Positions 1 to 8,490 of a DNA stretch of 26,621 bases are shown here, piece by piece. Every line of letters starts with the position of its first letter. Positions within the stretch are counted from its first letter, which is position 1. Source of the DNA: Phycisphaerales bacterium UBA2218 (GTDB lineage: Bacteria > Planctomycetota > Phycisphaerae > Sedimentisphaerales > Anaerobacaceae); contig DCUI01000068.1 of the NCBI GenBank assembly GCA_002327785.1, forward strand, positions 1-26,621, written 5' to 3'. Made by a program: the position numbers and the translations under genes. Below the pieces are notes generated by a model, which saw nothing but the letters and a program-made list of their open reading frames with translations, had not been told where the DNA came from and made no database searches.

Positions 1-1
1 G

Positions 2-391
2 GAGGCCCTCGAAAGCATCCATTTCAATGTCACGCCGGACAGGCTGCCGGTGGCGACCGTCGGTCGGCTCGTGGACTGTGAGCACTTCACGGTGGATAAG
101 GGCCATCGATCCGAGGGCGGCGAGGTGCTCCTCTCGCAAGGCCGCATGCGAACGCTTGTTTTCCTTACCGGCAGCGGCACGATCCTCTCGAAGATGGCCG
201 GTCGGGCAAGGCAAGAATTCTGCCCTGGTATCCCCAGAAGGCTCATCCCAGTTTCCAGGATGCGTGGGCGAGTCTTCGGCGTCACCTGTGGAGCCGACGA
301 ATCATATCGATGTTCGGCAAACGATTCGGACTTGACAAAAAGACCGACACCCTTCTGGAAGCCCTCTCAAGGGCCGTATGATGCCTCATGA
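2..391 (+). CDS. Partial unrecognised ORF at the left edge
   Basis: An open frame enters from the window edge and runs to a TGA at 389-391. The first about 65 codons end mostly in G or C, as in real genes of this genome. After about position 200 the codon pattern weakens and the predicted residues become Arg/Pro-rich, so the true end may lie in another frame (a short frame-1 run from 310 to 381 reads MFGKRFGLDKKTD). This could be the C-terminus of a gene starting outside the window, possibly frameshifted near 200. I recognise no family motif and assign no function. Confidence 0.3.
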   Translation, partial: EALESIHFNVTPDRLPVATVGRLVDCEHFTVDKGHRSEGGEVLLSQGRMRTLVFLTGSGTILSKMAGRARQEFCPGIPRRLIPVSRMRGRVFGVTCGADESYRCSANDSDLTKRPTPFWKPSQGPYDAS

Positions 392-444
392 AAAGTACGA
401 AAATTCACTGAGTAATGACCCCACGTTCGACCCGCTCCGCCATC

Positions 445-502
445 GGCAAGCTCCGCTTGCCAATGCCATCCGGAATCGAATCGTCGCGTTGTGGCGATTC
501 CG
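445..502. repeat. Paired hairpins downstream of the GH51 gene
   Basis: Two perfect inverted repeats lie just past the GH51 stop codon: GGCAAGC (445-451) with GCTTGCC (455-461), loop TCC; and CGGAATCG (471-478) with CGATTCCG (495-502). Neither is followed by a clear T-run in the minus direction. They may be REP-like elements, or a weak terminator or 3' stabiliser for the arabinose operon. Confidence 0.45.
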
Positions 503-519
503 GATCTGGTGGATCACTC

Positions 520-2907
520 CTACTTCGCCGTTGTGATGGTGACTACTGCAGCGGACAGGGCCGGCAGATCGACCGTGGCCTTGGCGCCATCGGTTTGGAC
601 AACGAGCTTCTCGGGCTTCACCCGATTCGGTTCGGCGAGGGTGTTCCTCGCGTCGAGACTGCCTGGGGCCACGACTTGAGCGACAGCCGAAGACACGTTC
701 GTCGGGAGGGAGAGCTCCAGGGAGACCTGCTCGCGACCGGGATTGACGACCTTCACAATGACCGCACGATCCGCAGGTCGGCGGGTGGCCGAGACGTTGA
801 GCGAGCCGGCCTCGTCGGAAACCACGATCCGCTCGGGGGCGTAATGATCGCGCCAAAGCTTCATGACCACGTAGTTCGGGGCCGGAAACCATGCAGACTG
901 GTCGAAGTTGATGAAGGCGTTGTCCCAGGCGGTCGCCGAGACGTGGCGGAGGAACAGGGCCGGACCGCCGATCTCCAGGATGTCGCCGCAGCGCTCGAAG
1001 GCGTTGAGCAGGCCGCCGCAATACAGGCCCGTCCGCCAGTCCGTGCTCTGTGCATTCCACTCGGAGACGTAGATCTTCAGATTCGGGTTGCTCGATTTCG
1101 CAATCAGCTCGCCGGTCTCGCGGAAGAAGGCCTCGTACCGGCTCGGGCCCTGGGCGAATCGGCCGGGATCCTCGTAGTGGTGGATGCTGATGTAGTCCAG
1201 GACGCCCGCGCAACGCTCGATCACCGTCCGGTTGTACGGCATTCCGTTGCGGTCGTTGCGGCCCAGGCCGCCACTGCCGCAGGCCGCCAGTTTGATCGAG
1301 GGGTCGGCCTTCTTCATCAACGGCGCAATCCGCAGGACCTGCTCGGCATACTGAGCCGCAGGCGTGTGCCAGGTCTCGTTGTCGATCTCCCAGTACTTCA
1401 CGTTATAAGGCTCGCGATGGCCGTTGGCGGCGCGGACCTTGCCCCACTTGGAGTCGGCCGGACCGTTGCAGTACTCGATCCAATCGAGGACATCCTGCGT
1501 GTAGTCGTGCGTCTCCGAGTCGTTGTTCCAGGTCGCGAAGCCGACATTGACTACGATCAGCGGCTCGGCCCCCACGCGCCGGCACATCTCGATGAACTCG
1601 TCCGTGCCGTAGTTGTAAACATCGAGGTCGTCCCAGATCTCGCGCGGGTGCGGCAGGCGCTTATGTTGCGGCCCGATCCCCTGCTTCCACTGATACGACG
1701 ACGCGAAGCACCCGCCCGGCCAGCGAATCACCGGCGGTCGAAGGTCCGCGACCGCTTGCAGCAGATCGGGACGGAAACCGCCCTTCTCGGCCCAACTCTT
1801 GGGCATCATGCTCACTTGGTCAATCCAGATCTCGCCCTTGCTTAGCGTGCCAACGCACAGCTTCGCATTGGCGCTGGACCAGTCCGGCTTGAGCGAGAAC
1901 TTGAACTCCTTCCACTGCGACGACGGCGCTTCAAGCGTCTGGGAAGTCCTCTTGCCTTCATTGTCCTTGAGCTGAACCAGCAAGCCCTTCGCCGCGGCGC
2001 CGCGGACCCACATCGAGCCCTCGTACACCTCGCCGGCCCGGATGCACAAATCCGCTTGCTGCAGTCCGCCACCTGCCTCGGAATCGACGACAATTCTCTG
2101 CGAGGCGCTGCAATTGAGGGGATTCTCATGATCGATGTACACATTGGCTTCGCCGACCGGCGTCCAGAACATCGCGGCGTTCTGCGTCGTCAGGCTCTGC
2201 GGAAGCCCTTCGTACAGGACCTTGCCGTCGAGACTCGTCACCTTCAAATTGCGAAACGCAGCCTGAGTCGCCCAAGTCCCGATGCCGACGCTGCCCCACA
2301 GATGCGCTCGCTGATCATCCGTGAAGTCGATGATCCGCTCGTCGCCCAGCCAAATCTGGAAGTGCGGGCCCTCGCAGCGGACCTTGATCGTGTACCACTT
2401 GTCCGTCTCGATTCGCCCTCGCGGCTGCGGCCCGACGATGCCCCAGCGGTTCTGGTTCGCCAGTCCCCGCTCGATCGCGTGGCGCTCGTTGCCCCAGCCG
2501 CCCAGGTTGGCCCAGTAGAAGTCCTTCTCGCCCTGGACGCGGAACAGGATCAGAAAGCCCTCCTGGCCCGCGGTCTTCTTCGCTTCCAGCGTGTATTCAT
2601 AGTCCTTCCAACCGGGGCCGACGACGGTCAGACGAATGTTCGTGCCCATCCCCTCCTGGACGATCTGGTCGCCCTGGACCGTCCACTGCCCGAACTGGTT
2701 CTGCTCGAAGCTGCGGTTCCAGACCAGATCGCCCCACAGTCCGCCGTTGCACGAGTGATAGATGTGCTCGAGGAAATGCCCGTAGATTTTCTCATCAACC
2801 TTGTTGACCACGACCCCGGGATTGACGGACAAACGAACCATCTGCTGCGCCTGGGCCGCGCTCGACAAAACGAGAATTGTAGCCGCCAATCTCACGATGT
2901 TCCGCAT
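520..2907 (-). CDS. Secreted GH51 alpha-L-arabinofuranosidase
   Basis: Exo-acting glycosidase that should release terminal L-arabinose from arabinan, arabinoxylan or arabino-oligosaccharides, probably outside the cytoplasm. The product is 795 aa. Residues 1-20 form a signal peptide ending in AQA. The GH51 N-terminal signature (GHFLEHIYHSCNGG) is at about 43-56. A concanavalin-like insertion (about 85-225) and a CBM4-like beta-sandwich (about 250-370) precede the catalytic TIM barrel. The acid/base is Glu511 in EIDNETW and the nucleophile is Glu616 in YVSEWN. The ATG at 2907 was chosen because GGAGG lies 8 bases upstream; the longer frame upstream is repeat DNA. It is the last gene of the arabinose operon, behind the regulator gene. 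Family assignment is firm; exact substrate is inferred. Confidence 0.95.
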   Translation of the reverse strand: MRNIVRLAATILVLSSAAQAQQMVRLSVNPGVVVNKVDEKIYGHFLEHIYHSCNGGLWGDLVWNRSFEQNQFGQWTVQGDQIVQEGMGTNIRLTVVGPGWKDYEYTLEAKKTAGQEGFLILFRVQGEKDFYWANLGGWGNERHAIERGLANQNRWGIVGPQPRGRIETDKWYTIKVRCEGPHFQIWLGDERIIDFTDDQRAHLWGSVGIGTWATQAAFRNLKVTSLDGKVLYEGLPQSLTTQNAAMFWTPVGEANVYIDHENPLNCSASQRIVVDSEAGGGLQQADLCIRAGEVYEGSMWVRGAAAKGLLVQLKDNEGKRTSQTLEAPSSQWKEFKFSLKPDWSSANAKLCVGTLSKGEIWIDQVSMMPKSWAEKGGFRPDLLQAVADLRPPVIRWPGGCFASSYQWKQGIGPQHKRLPHPREIWDDLDVYNYGTDEFIEMCRRVGAEPLIVVNVGFATWNNDSETHDYTQDVLDWIEYCNGPADSKWGKVRAANGHREPYNVKYWEIDNETWHTPAAQYAEQVLRIAPLMKKADPSIKLAACGSGGLGRNDRNGMPYNRTVIERCAGVLDYISIHHYEDPGRFAQGPSRYEAFFRETGELIAKSSNPNLKIYVSEWNAQSTDWRTGLYCGGLLNAFERCGDILEIGGPALFLRHVSATAWDNAFINFDQSAWFPAPNYVVMKLWRDHYAPERIVVSDEAGSLNVSATRRPADRAVIVKVVNPGREQVSLELSLPTNVSSAVAQVVAPGSLDARNTLAEPNRVKPEKLVVQTDGAKATVDLPALSAAVVTITTAK

Positions 2908-2937
2908 GTGATAACCTCCATTTCTGAAGAAAAAATC

Positions 2938-3053
2938 CGAAATCCGAAACAAATCCAAAGGACCGAAATTCAAATGACAGAAACGCTGACGCTGCATCGG
3001 ACGATCCGTTTTGAATTCTGGGTTTTGGTCATTCGTGCTTGTTTCGGATTTCG
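2938..3053. repeat. Large inverted repeat between regulator and GH51 genes
   Basis: A 15-bp arm at 2938-2952 (CGAAATCCGAAACAA) is exactly complementary to 3039-3053. The similarity extends imperfectly through AAATTCAAATGACAGAAACG-like sequence on both sides, making a hairpin about 115 bp long. A degraded relative of the AAATCCGA/CCAAATCCC sequence recurs at about 14332-14370. It fills the 169-bp gap between the XylR-type gene and the GH51 gene and may act as an RNA processing or differential-expression element inside the operon. Confidence 0.6.
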
Positions 3054-3076
3054 TGCTTCGAATTTTGTGCTTTTCT

Positions 3077-4273
3077 TCATCTTGGTGCATGCCGCTTGCG
3101 ATAGTCGCGCAGGCTCATTCCCGTCTCCTTGCGGAAGTAGCGGGCGATGTGCTCGACGCCGTCGAACCCCGTGTGCAGCGAGATCTCCGTGATGTTCATG
3201 TCCGTGCCGATGAGCAATTGAACGATGTTGTTGACGCGGACCCGGCGAATCTCCTGGTGCACGGACCGCCTCAGGATCGCCTTGAACCGCTTCTCCAAGA
3301 CACGCCGGGACACGTTCGTCGCTTCGACCACGTCGTCCACCTGGATCAGCCGGTTCGGATTGCGGCGGATGAACTGCAACGCCGCGGACACGTCCGGATC
3401 GTTCATGGCCAGCACATCGGTCGACATCCGGGTCACGATGTGCGTGGGACTGACCCCAATCGCCTGGCCTGCCATCGGCTCGCCCTTCATCAGGCCGTCC
3501 AGCAGCCTGGCCGCTTCGTATCCCGCCCCTTCCGTATTCAACGAGATGCTCGAAATAGGCGGGTCCGCCAGATCGCAGACGAGCACGTCGTTGTCCACGC
3601 CGAGCACGGCCACCTGGTCGGGGACTTCACAGTCCGCCTGCTTGCACGCCTCAACCACCTGCAGGGCCCGGTCGTCGTTGCAGCACATCACGGCCACCGG
3701 CTTGGGCAACGACCGCAGCCAGTCGGCGATCAGGTTCTGCTCGTTTCTGTCGTTCCGGGCCGCTCGGCCCTCAGCCGCGTGCTGGTGATACAGGCTCATC
3801 TCGAAACCTGCCTGGGCGAGCCGCTGGCCGAAGTGATGTCCCCGCCCCCGCGACCAGGCAAAATCGTTCAGCCCGCAGTAGGCAAAATGCTGGAATCCAC
3901 GGTCCAGAAAGTGCTCCGCCGCCATGTGCCCGATCGCCTCGCTGTCCGTAATGATCGCCGGAAACGGCGCGTAGCTCTCCTTGTTGTGTTGAGCGAAGAC
4001 CACGGGGATCCCCGAATGGGCCAGGCCCTCCACCACGCCGACATCCCGCACGATCGCGCCGCTGATCTTCAGGTGCTTCCATTCCGGCAATGACGAATCC
4101 AGCGCCCCGGTCCACCGATAGACTCGCCAAGGCCCGTGCAGACGCGAGTACTTGGCGATCCCGTGGAGCAGCCCCCGCCCGAACTCGCGCGAGGTCTCCA
4201 CAAACAGCAGCACGGAAGGCGTCTTCGCGGAATGGGACGACTTCGACCGCTTGTCCACAATCTCGTCGACCAT
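3077..4273 (-). CDS. XylR-type AraC-family transcriptional regulator
   Basis: Pentose-responsive DNA-binding regulator. A periplasmic-binding-protein-like sensor domain (about residues 18-270, opening TPSVLLFVETSREFGRGLL and including GVDNDVLVCDLADPPISSI) is followed by a C-terminal AraC-type double HTH (about 285-395, with VSRRVLEKRFK and a second helix before HIARYFRKETGMSLRDYRKRH). This is the architecture of E. coli XylR. The ATG at 4273 has AAGG about 10 bases upstream. An alternative ATG at 4312 has no Shine-Dalgarno but sits 8 bases after the preceding stop and could start by coupling. The position between araBD and the GH51 gene suggests it senses L-arabinose or a related pentose; the ligand is an inference. 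Confidence 0.9.
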   Translation of the reverse strand: MVDEIVDKRSKSSHSAKTPSVLLFVETSREFGRGLLHGIAKYSRLHGPWRVYRWTGALDSSLPEWKHLKISGAIVRDVGVVEGLAHSGIPVVFAQHNKESYAPFPAIITDSEAIGHMAAEHFLDRGFQHFAYCGLNDFAWSRGRGHHFGQRLAQAGFEMSLYHQHAAEGRAARNDRNEQNLIADWLRSLPKPVAVMCCNDDRALQVVEACKQADCEVPDQVAVLGVDNDVLVCDLADPPISSISLNTEGAGYEAARLLDGLMKGEPMAGQAIGVSPTHIVTRMSTDVLAMNDPDVSAALQFIRRNPNRLIQVDDVVEATNVSRRVLEKRFKAILRRSVHQEIRRVRVNNIVQLLIGTDMNITEISLHTGFDGVEHIARYFRKETGMSLRDYRKRHAPR

Positions 4274-4320
4274 ACTGTACGCCTTATCCACGCATTTTTC
4301 CCATGCAGCCATCGTACGGC

Positions 4321-4554
4321 TCAGCCGTGCCGGCAGACATCCCAGCCCAGGTACCGGGTCAACGTCTCGGTGATCGGAGCCGCCGTCTGCGAGAGATTGA
4401 CCGCCCCGTAGTGCGTATGCTCCACGGAGAGCGCCGCCGCCCCATAGCTCTTCCTCCTGAGCACATCGAGAATATCCTGTCGGCCTTCTTTGGCGAGGAT
4501 GTCCGGGAAGAAACCCCGATTGTCCACGACCACCCCGAATGTCATAATGCCCAC
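4321..4554 (-). pseudogene. Remnant of L-arabinose/L-fucose-type isomerase
   Basis: A 77-codon frame starting with GTG at 4554 (GGAG about 8 bases upstream, overlapping the end of araD). Its first about 55 residues match, from memory of the family, the N-terminus of COG2407 L-fucose/L-arabinose isomerase-like proteins: VVVDNRGFFPDILAKEGRQ, then ALSVEHTHYGAV. Full members have about 450-500 residues. Here the frame jumps to TETLTRYLGWDVCRHG and stops; that tail resembles the extreme C-terminus of such isomerases. This suggests one in-frame internal deletion rather than decay. The metal-binding and catalytic core is missing, so isomerase activity is not possible. It sits where an araA-function gene is expected in an araB-araD operon. 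Confidence 0.7.
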
Positions 4555-4564
4555 GTCCGTCTCC

Positions 4565-5266
4565 TCACAGTTGCGTACCCCCTTGGCCGTAGTAGGCGCC
4601 CCTGCCGTGCTTGCGGAGGTAGTGCCGATCCAGAAGAGCCTGGCTGATCCCCTGCTGCTGTGGGTTCACAAGGACCGTGCCGAACGCCATCTTCGCCACC
4701 TGCTCCAGGACCACCGCGTTCTCGACCGCCTTCTCAGGGCTGGGGCCCCAAGTGAACGGTCCATGATTGGCGACCAGCACGGCGGGGATCTGCGTCGGGT
4801 CCACGCCCGCAAATCGGCGAACGATGACCTTGCCGGTATTCTCTTCGTAGGGTCCGGCGATCTCCTCCTCGGTCATCGAATCGGTCACAGGGATCGGGCC
4901 GTAGAAACCATCCGCATGGGTCGTGCCGAAACACGGGATCGCACGACGGGCCTGCGCCCACATCGTCGCGTACATCGAATGCGTGTGGCAGACCCCGCCG
5001 ACGCCCTCGAAACTCCTGTACAACTCGACGTGCGTGGCCGTGTCGGACGAGGGCTTCATCATCCCTTCCACGACCTGGCCCTTGAGGTTCACAATCACAA
5101 TGTCCTCAGGGCGCATGTCCTCGTAGCGAACACCGCTGGGCTTGACGGCAATAATCCCCTCGGCGCGGTCGATCGCGCTGACGTTGCCCCAGGTCAGTAT
5201 GATCAGGCCCTGGCGCTGCAGGTCCAGATTCGCCTCATACACGCGCTGTTTGAGCTTCTCGTACAT
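4565..5266 (-). CDS. araD: L-ribulose-5-phosphate 4-epimerase
   Basis: Converts L-ribulose 5-phosphate to D-xylulose 5-phosphate in the cytoplasm, the last arabinose-specific step before the pentose phosphate pathway. The product is 233 aa, the usual length for AraD. Visible class II aldolase/adducin features are the Zn ligands His94 and His96 (VCHTHS) and His168 (ANHGP), Asp75 in SSDTATH, Asp119 in THADG, and the C-terminal AYYGQ tyrosines (225-226). The phosphate-binding TWGNVSAID is at about 25-33 and KPSG at 42-45. It lies 127 bp after araB and 10 bp before the isomerase remnant, on the same strand. No strong Shine-Dalgarno is visible upstream of the ATG. Confidence 0.95.
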   Translation of the reverse strand: MYEKLKQRVYEANLDLQRQGLIILTWGNVSAIDRAEGIIAVKPSGVRYEDMRPEDIVIVNLKGQVVEGMMKPSSDTATHVELYRSFEGVGGVCHTHSMYATMWAQARRAIPCFGTTHADGFYGPIPVTDSMTEEEIAGPYEENTGKVIVRRFAGVDPTQIPAVLVANHGPFTWGPSPEKAVENAVVLEQVAKMAFGTVLVNPQQQGISQALLDRHYLRKHGRGAYYGQGGTQL

Positions 5267-5316
5267 GGCTGTCCGTCACGACTCCTTCACCAGGCGCACC
5301 TCGACACCAACCTTCG

Positions 5317-5385
5317 CGGACAACTCTGTCCGTGTCCGTCCCTGCCTGTTCGTGTGTGTCCGTGCAAACCCGTGTCGCGCGCCGA
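5317..5385. repeat. Degenerate GTCCGTG repeats with hairpin in the araB-araD gap
   Basis: The gap between araB and araD holds a 6-bp perfect hairpin (CGGACA 5317-5322 with TGTCCG 5327-5332). This is followed by imperfect repeats of GTCCGTG, GTTCGTG and CCCGTGTC up to about 5385. No reading frame or family RNA is recognised. It may be a dispersed intergenic repeat or an mRNA processing or stabilising element within the operon. Confidence 0.4.
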
Positions 5386-5393
5386 GCGATCAC

Positions 5394-7067
5394 TCACCCA
5401 TTGGCCTTCTCTTTGATCGCCAGCAAATCCTTCATCACGTCGCCCATGGCCAGGACCTTGCCCTTGATCCCGAAGCCGTCATGCAGTCGTTTGTAAAGCT
5501 TGTACAGTCTCTGATAGACCTTGTGATTGGCGGGGATCGGCTTGAACGTCTGCGATTTGATCCCGCACATGGCCGTCTGGGCCTTGTTGAAAGATGGATA
5601 TGCGCCGCCGACGACCGACGCCGCGACGGCCGAGCCCAGCGCACATGTTTGCGCGGAGCGGCTGATCTTCATCTCCCGGCCCGTCACGTCGGCGTAGATC
5701 TGCATGAGCATGGCGTTCTTCTCCGCGATGCCGCCGCAATTGACGATCTCGGAGATCTTCACACCGAACTCCTCGAAGCGATTGATGATCGTCAGCGCCC
5801 CGAAGGCGGTCGCCTCGATCAGGGCCCGATAGATCTCCTCGGGTTTCGTGTGCAGGGTCTGGCCCACGAGGAGGCCCGTGAGCCGCTGATCGACGAGGAT
5901 CGTGCGGTTTCCGTTGTTCCAATCGAGGGCGAGCAATCCGGATTGTCCGGGTCTCAATTTGGCAGCCTTCTCCGTGAGGGCCGCGTGGGAGCCGGCGTCC
6001 TTGCCGCCCGGCTGGAGGTAGTTCACGAACCAGTTGAAGATATCGCCCACGGCCGACTGGCCGGCCTCCAGGCCGTAGTAGCCCGGCAGGATCGAGCCAT
6101 CGACGATCCCGCAGATGCCCGGAATGTCCGGCAGGCTCGCGTCGCTCGGCGACACCACCATGTCGCAGGTGCTCGTGCCGATGATCTTGACCAGCACGCC
6201 GCTCCTGATCCCCGAGCCGACCGCGCCCAGGTGAGCATCGAAGGCGCCCATCGCCACGGGAATCCCTGCCGGCAGGCCCAGCTTGCCCGCCCAGGCATTC
6301 GTGAGCTTTCCCGCAGACTGGTCCACCGCGCAGGTCTGATTGCTCAAGGTCCTTCGCAATTGGCCCAGCTTGAGATCGATCTGCGAGAGGAACTCCGCAT
6401 CCGGGTATCCGCCCCAGGAGTCGTTGAACATGGCCTTGTGCCCCGCTGCACAGCGGCATCGTCGGATCTTGTCCGGGTGGTCGGTCCCCGTCAGCACCGC
6501 GGGCAACCAGTCCGCATGCTCGACCCAGGTGTACGCGGCGTCGTAGACCTTCGGGTCCGTCCGCAGGCAATGGAGGATCTTGCTGAAGAACCACTCGGAG
6601 GAATAAGTCCCGCCGCACTTGGCCAGATACTGCGGCCGTTCTTTTTTGGCAAGCTCGGTGATCTCGCCGGCCTCGGCGTAGCCCGTATGATCCTTCCAGA
6701 GCCACGCGTGGGCATTTGGATTGGCCTTGAACGCATCAAGCATCGCCAGGGGCTTGCCGTTGCGATCCACCGGCAGAGGCGTCGAGCCGGTCGTATCGAC
6801 CCCGATGCCGACGATATCCTTTGGATTGAACGCCGGTTCCGCTTTCTTGGCCTCCGCAACGGCCCCGGCGACAGTGACTTCCACACCCTTGAGGTAATCG
6901 GCCGGGTTCTGCCGGGCAAGGTTATGGTCCGCCGGGTCCAGGAGGATGCCCGCCTGACCTGTCTCATACTCATAGACGCACGTCCCCAACTCGCGTCCGT
7001 TGGCCGCATCAACGATCAGACATCGCACGCTGTTCGTGCCGTAATCCAAACCAATTACATACTTCAT
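5394..7067 (-). CDS. araB: Ribulokinase (FGGY family)
   Basis: Phosphorylates L-ribulose to L-ribulose 5-phosphate using ATP. The product is 557 aa, normal for AraB. The FGGY N-terminal phosphate motif (GLDYGTNSVRCLIVD) is at 6-20, GVDTTGSTPLPVD at 89-101, WLWKDHTG at 122-129, the catalytic-base region GAFDAHLG with Asp277 at 274-281, the ATP-binding GTST at 297-300, and CGGIAEKN at 444-451. The ATG at 7067 starts the family N-terminus exactly and has GAGGG upstream; the longer frame upstream is non-homologous. It is the first gene of the minus-strand arabinose operon, so its promoter should lie in the 508-bp gap before the divergent pseudopilin gene. Confidence 0.96.
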   Translation of the reverse strand: MKYVIGLDYGTNSVRCLIVDAANGRELGTCVYEYETGQAGILLDPADHNLARQNPADYLKGVEVTVAGAVAEAKKAEPAFNPKDIVGIGVDTTGSTPLPVDRNGKPLAMLDAFKANPNAHAWLWKDHTGYAEAGEITELAKKERPQYLAKCGGTYSSEWFFSKILHCLRTDPKVYDAAYTWVEHADWLPAVLTGTDHPDKIRRCRCAAGHKAMFNDSWGGYPDAEFLSQIDLKLGQLRRTLSNQTCAVDQSAGKLTNAWAGKLGLPAGIPVAMGAFDAHLGAVGSGIRSGVLVKIIGTSTCDMVVSPSDASLPDIPGICGIVDGSILPGYYGLEAGQSAVGDIFNWFVNYLQPGGKDAGSHAALTEKAAKLRPGQSGLLALDWNNGNRTILVDQRLTGLLVGQTLHTKPEEIYRALIEATAFGALTIINRFEEFGVKISEIVNCGGIAEKNAMLMQIYADVTGREMKISRSAQTCALGSAVAASVVGGAYPSFNKAQTAMCGIKSQTFKPIPANHKVYQRLYKLYKRLHDGFGIKGKVLAMGDVMKDLLAIKEKANG

Positions 7068-7376
7068 ACCGCAGCCCTCGCTATAAACCTCATAAAAACA
7101 GCCAATCATGGCTGTCCCACCTCGCGGGACTGACCACCGCCCCGCATCCCGGCATATCGGATTCAACCATGGTGCAGGCCGCCGGCCTTCGATCCGCACC
7201 TCAGGTCGCGGGACGAAACAGCATCCGCCAGAATCCGAACAGATTCTTAGTTACTCGCCCTGCTCACGAAATCAAAGACAATTTTGCGTTTCCTTTTCAC
7301 CAAAACACGAATATCATCACATCACAGTCCAACCGCACTCCCCAGAAACCGCCTATCGACACGCCAGATACAACCT

Positions 7377-7409
7377 CGTTTTCGTTCGCAACTTGGTTAA
7401 ACAAAAACG
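7377..7409. promoter_or_regulatory. Operator-like imperfect dyad upstream of araB
   Basis: An imperfect inverted repeat, CGTTTTCGTT (7377-7386) and AAACAAAAACG (7399-7409), lies in an unusually A/T-rich part of the 508-bp divergent gap between araB and the pseudopilin gene. A dimeric XylR/AraC-type regulator could bind such a site, and the operon encodes one. It is about 310 bp from the araB start, so a long leader would be implied. The rest of the gap (7068-7575) shows no gene; a TATAAT lies at 7472-7477 on the plus strand without a matching -35. Confidence 0.25.
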
Positions 7410-7575
7410 CAATTATGTATTGTTTCGAAATCTTCACCCGACGATAATGCACTGAGGTGGTCATGGGTCCGTATAATTTTATTAGAGTGTCGCCGTCTTG
7501 GCCGCACCCGGGCTTCAGCACTTGGCAGCACCAGAAGTAACAAGGCATTTCACAGACGAGGAAGGTTTGGGAGTG

Positions 7576-8364
7576 ATGGTCATGCGGGCGAAAAGGCCGA
7601 ACGGTTTTACGTTGATCGAGTTGCTTGTGGTCATCGCCGTCATCGCAATCCTTATGGCAATTCTCATGCCGGCCTTGAACCGGGCCAAGAACCAGGCACG
7701 AAAGGTCACCTGCGGCAACAACCTCAAACAGCTCGGCACCAGTCTCCACATGTACGGCAACGACTTCGACGGCAAGCTCCCCCTCAACTACGGCGGCTAC
7801 TGGCTGTGGGACATCGCCTACAGCACGACCGACTACATCCTCGCCAGCGGCGGCGAACGCAGGACATTTTACTGCCCTTGCGACATCAGCAAGAACGGGG
7901 ACATGGCGATCGTCTGGCAGTTCGGCAGCAATCCCCCGATCACGGCCGCAGTCGAGCAGGTAGTCGAACCCAAGGGAAAAGACGAGCGGCAGCGGATCTA
8001 TCGAGTCACCAGCTACTTCTGGCTGATGGACACAGTGAACGGCAGAGCGGCGACGGATAGGCCGCTGGGGGTGCCGGACAACTGGAAATGGCCCAAGAGC
8101 ATAACCGGCGTCAGGAACCCCTCGGGAACGGAACTCATCCTCGATGCCACGCTCAGCACGACGCAAGACCCCGAGACGGCCTCTTTCGTCGAGGTCCGCG
8201 GCGGCCTGTATGACCGATGGCAGAAGTTCGACCGCACCAATCACGTCACCAACGGAGACCGGCCCGAGGGCGCGAACATCATGTTCATCGACGGGCATCT
8301 CGATAGTCGTCCTTTCAGCCAGATGATCGTTCGACGCACCACCATTCCGATTCACTGGTGGTAG
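7576..8364 (+). CDS. Type II pseudopilin-like protein with H-X9-DG-type C-terminus
   Basis: Probable pseudopilin-like surface protein processed by prepilin peptidase. The product is 262 aa. The type IV pilin N-methylation signature is clear: short basic leader MVMRAKRPNG, cleavage before FTLIELLVVIAVIAIL, with Glu at +5, then a helix with RAKNQARKVTCGNNLKQLG. The C-terminal half carries EGANIMFIDGHLDSR, the family's DGH motif. The start ATG at 7576 follows AGGAAGG; the ATG at 7582 is also possible. Such proteins are present in many copies in planctomycetes with unknown individual roles. It precedes three secreted proteins on the same strand, but hairpins at 8406-8462 may separate it transcriptionally. 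Confidence 0.9.
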   Translation: MVMRAKRPNGFTLIELLVVIAVIAILMAILMPALNRAKNQARKVTCGNNLKQLGTSLHMYGNDFDGKLPLNYGGYWLWDIAYSTTDYILASGGERRTFYCPCDISKNGDMAIVWQFGSNPPITAAVEQVVEPKGKDERQRIYRVTSYFWLMDTVNGRAATDRPLGVPDNWKWPKSITGVRNPSGTELILDATLSTTQDPETASFVEVRGGLYDRWQKFDRTNHVTNGDRPEGANIMFIDGHLDSRPFSQMIVRRTTIPIHWW

Positions 8365-8405
8365 CAGGCAGGCGAGTCGTCTCGCTTTTTGCGAGGGCTA
8401 AGAGG

Positions 8406-8462
8406 CGGGCCTATTTCGGGCGGTAGGGCAAGGTTCCGCCGCCCAGAGACCGGCAGGGCCCG
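8406..8462 (+). terminator. Nested GC-rich hairpin after the pseudopilin gene
   Basis: Outer arms CGGGCC (8406-8411) and GGCCCG (8457-8462) enclose inner arms GGGCGG (8418-8423) and CCGCCC (8439-8444). Only TTT follows, so this is a weak terminator candidate; it could instead be an attenuator or 3' stabiliser. A small CTCGC-TTTTT-GCGAG hairpin also lies just upstream, at about 8380-8394. Confidence 0.35.
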
Positions 8463-8463
8463 T

Positions 8464-8490
8464 TTGACACGGAGGCGGGGGCTATATTAG
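8464..8490 (+). promoter_or_regulatory. Possible promoter for the secreted-protein operon
   Basis: A perfect TTGACA (8464-8469) is followed by the A/T-rich TATATTAG (8483-8490) in an otherwise GC-rich region. Spacing to a TATTAG -10 would be 15 bp, shorter than ideal. If real, it drives the genes at 8754-13889 with a leader of about 260 nt. The leader (8491-8753) contains no gene that I can recognise. Confidence 0.3.
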
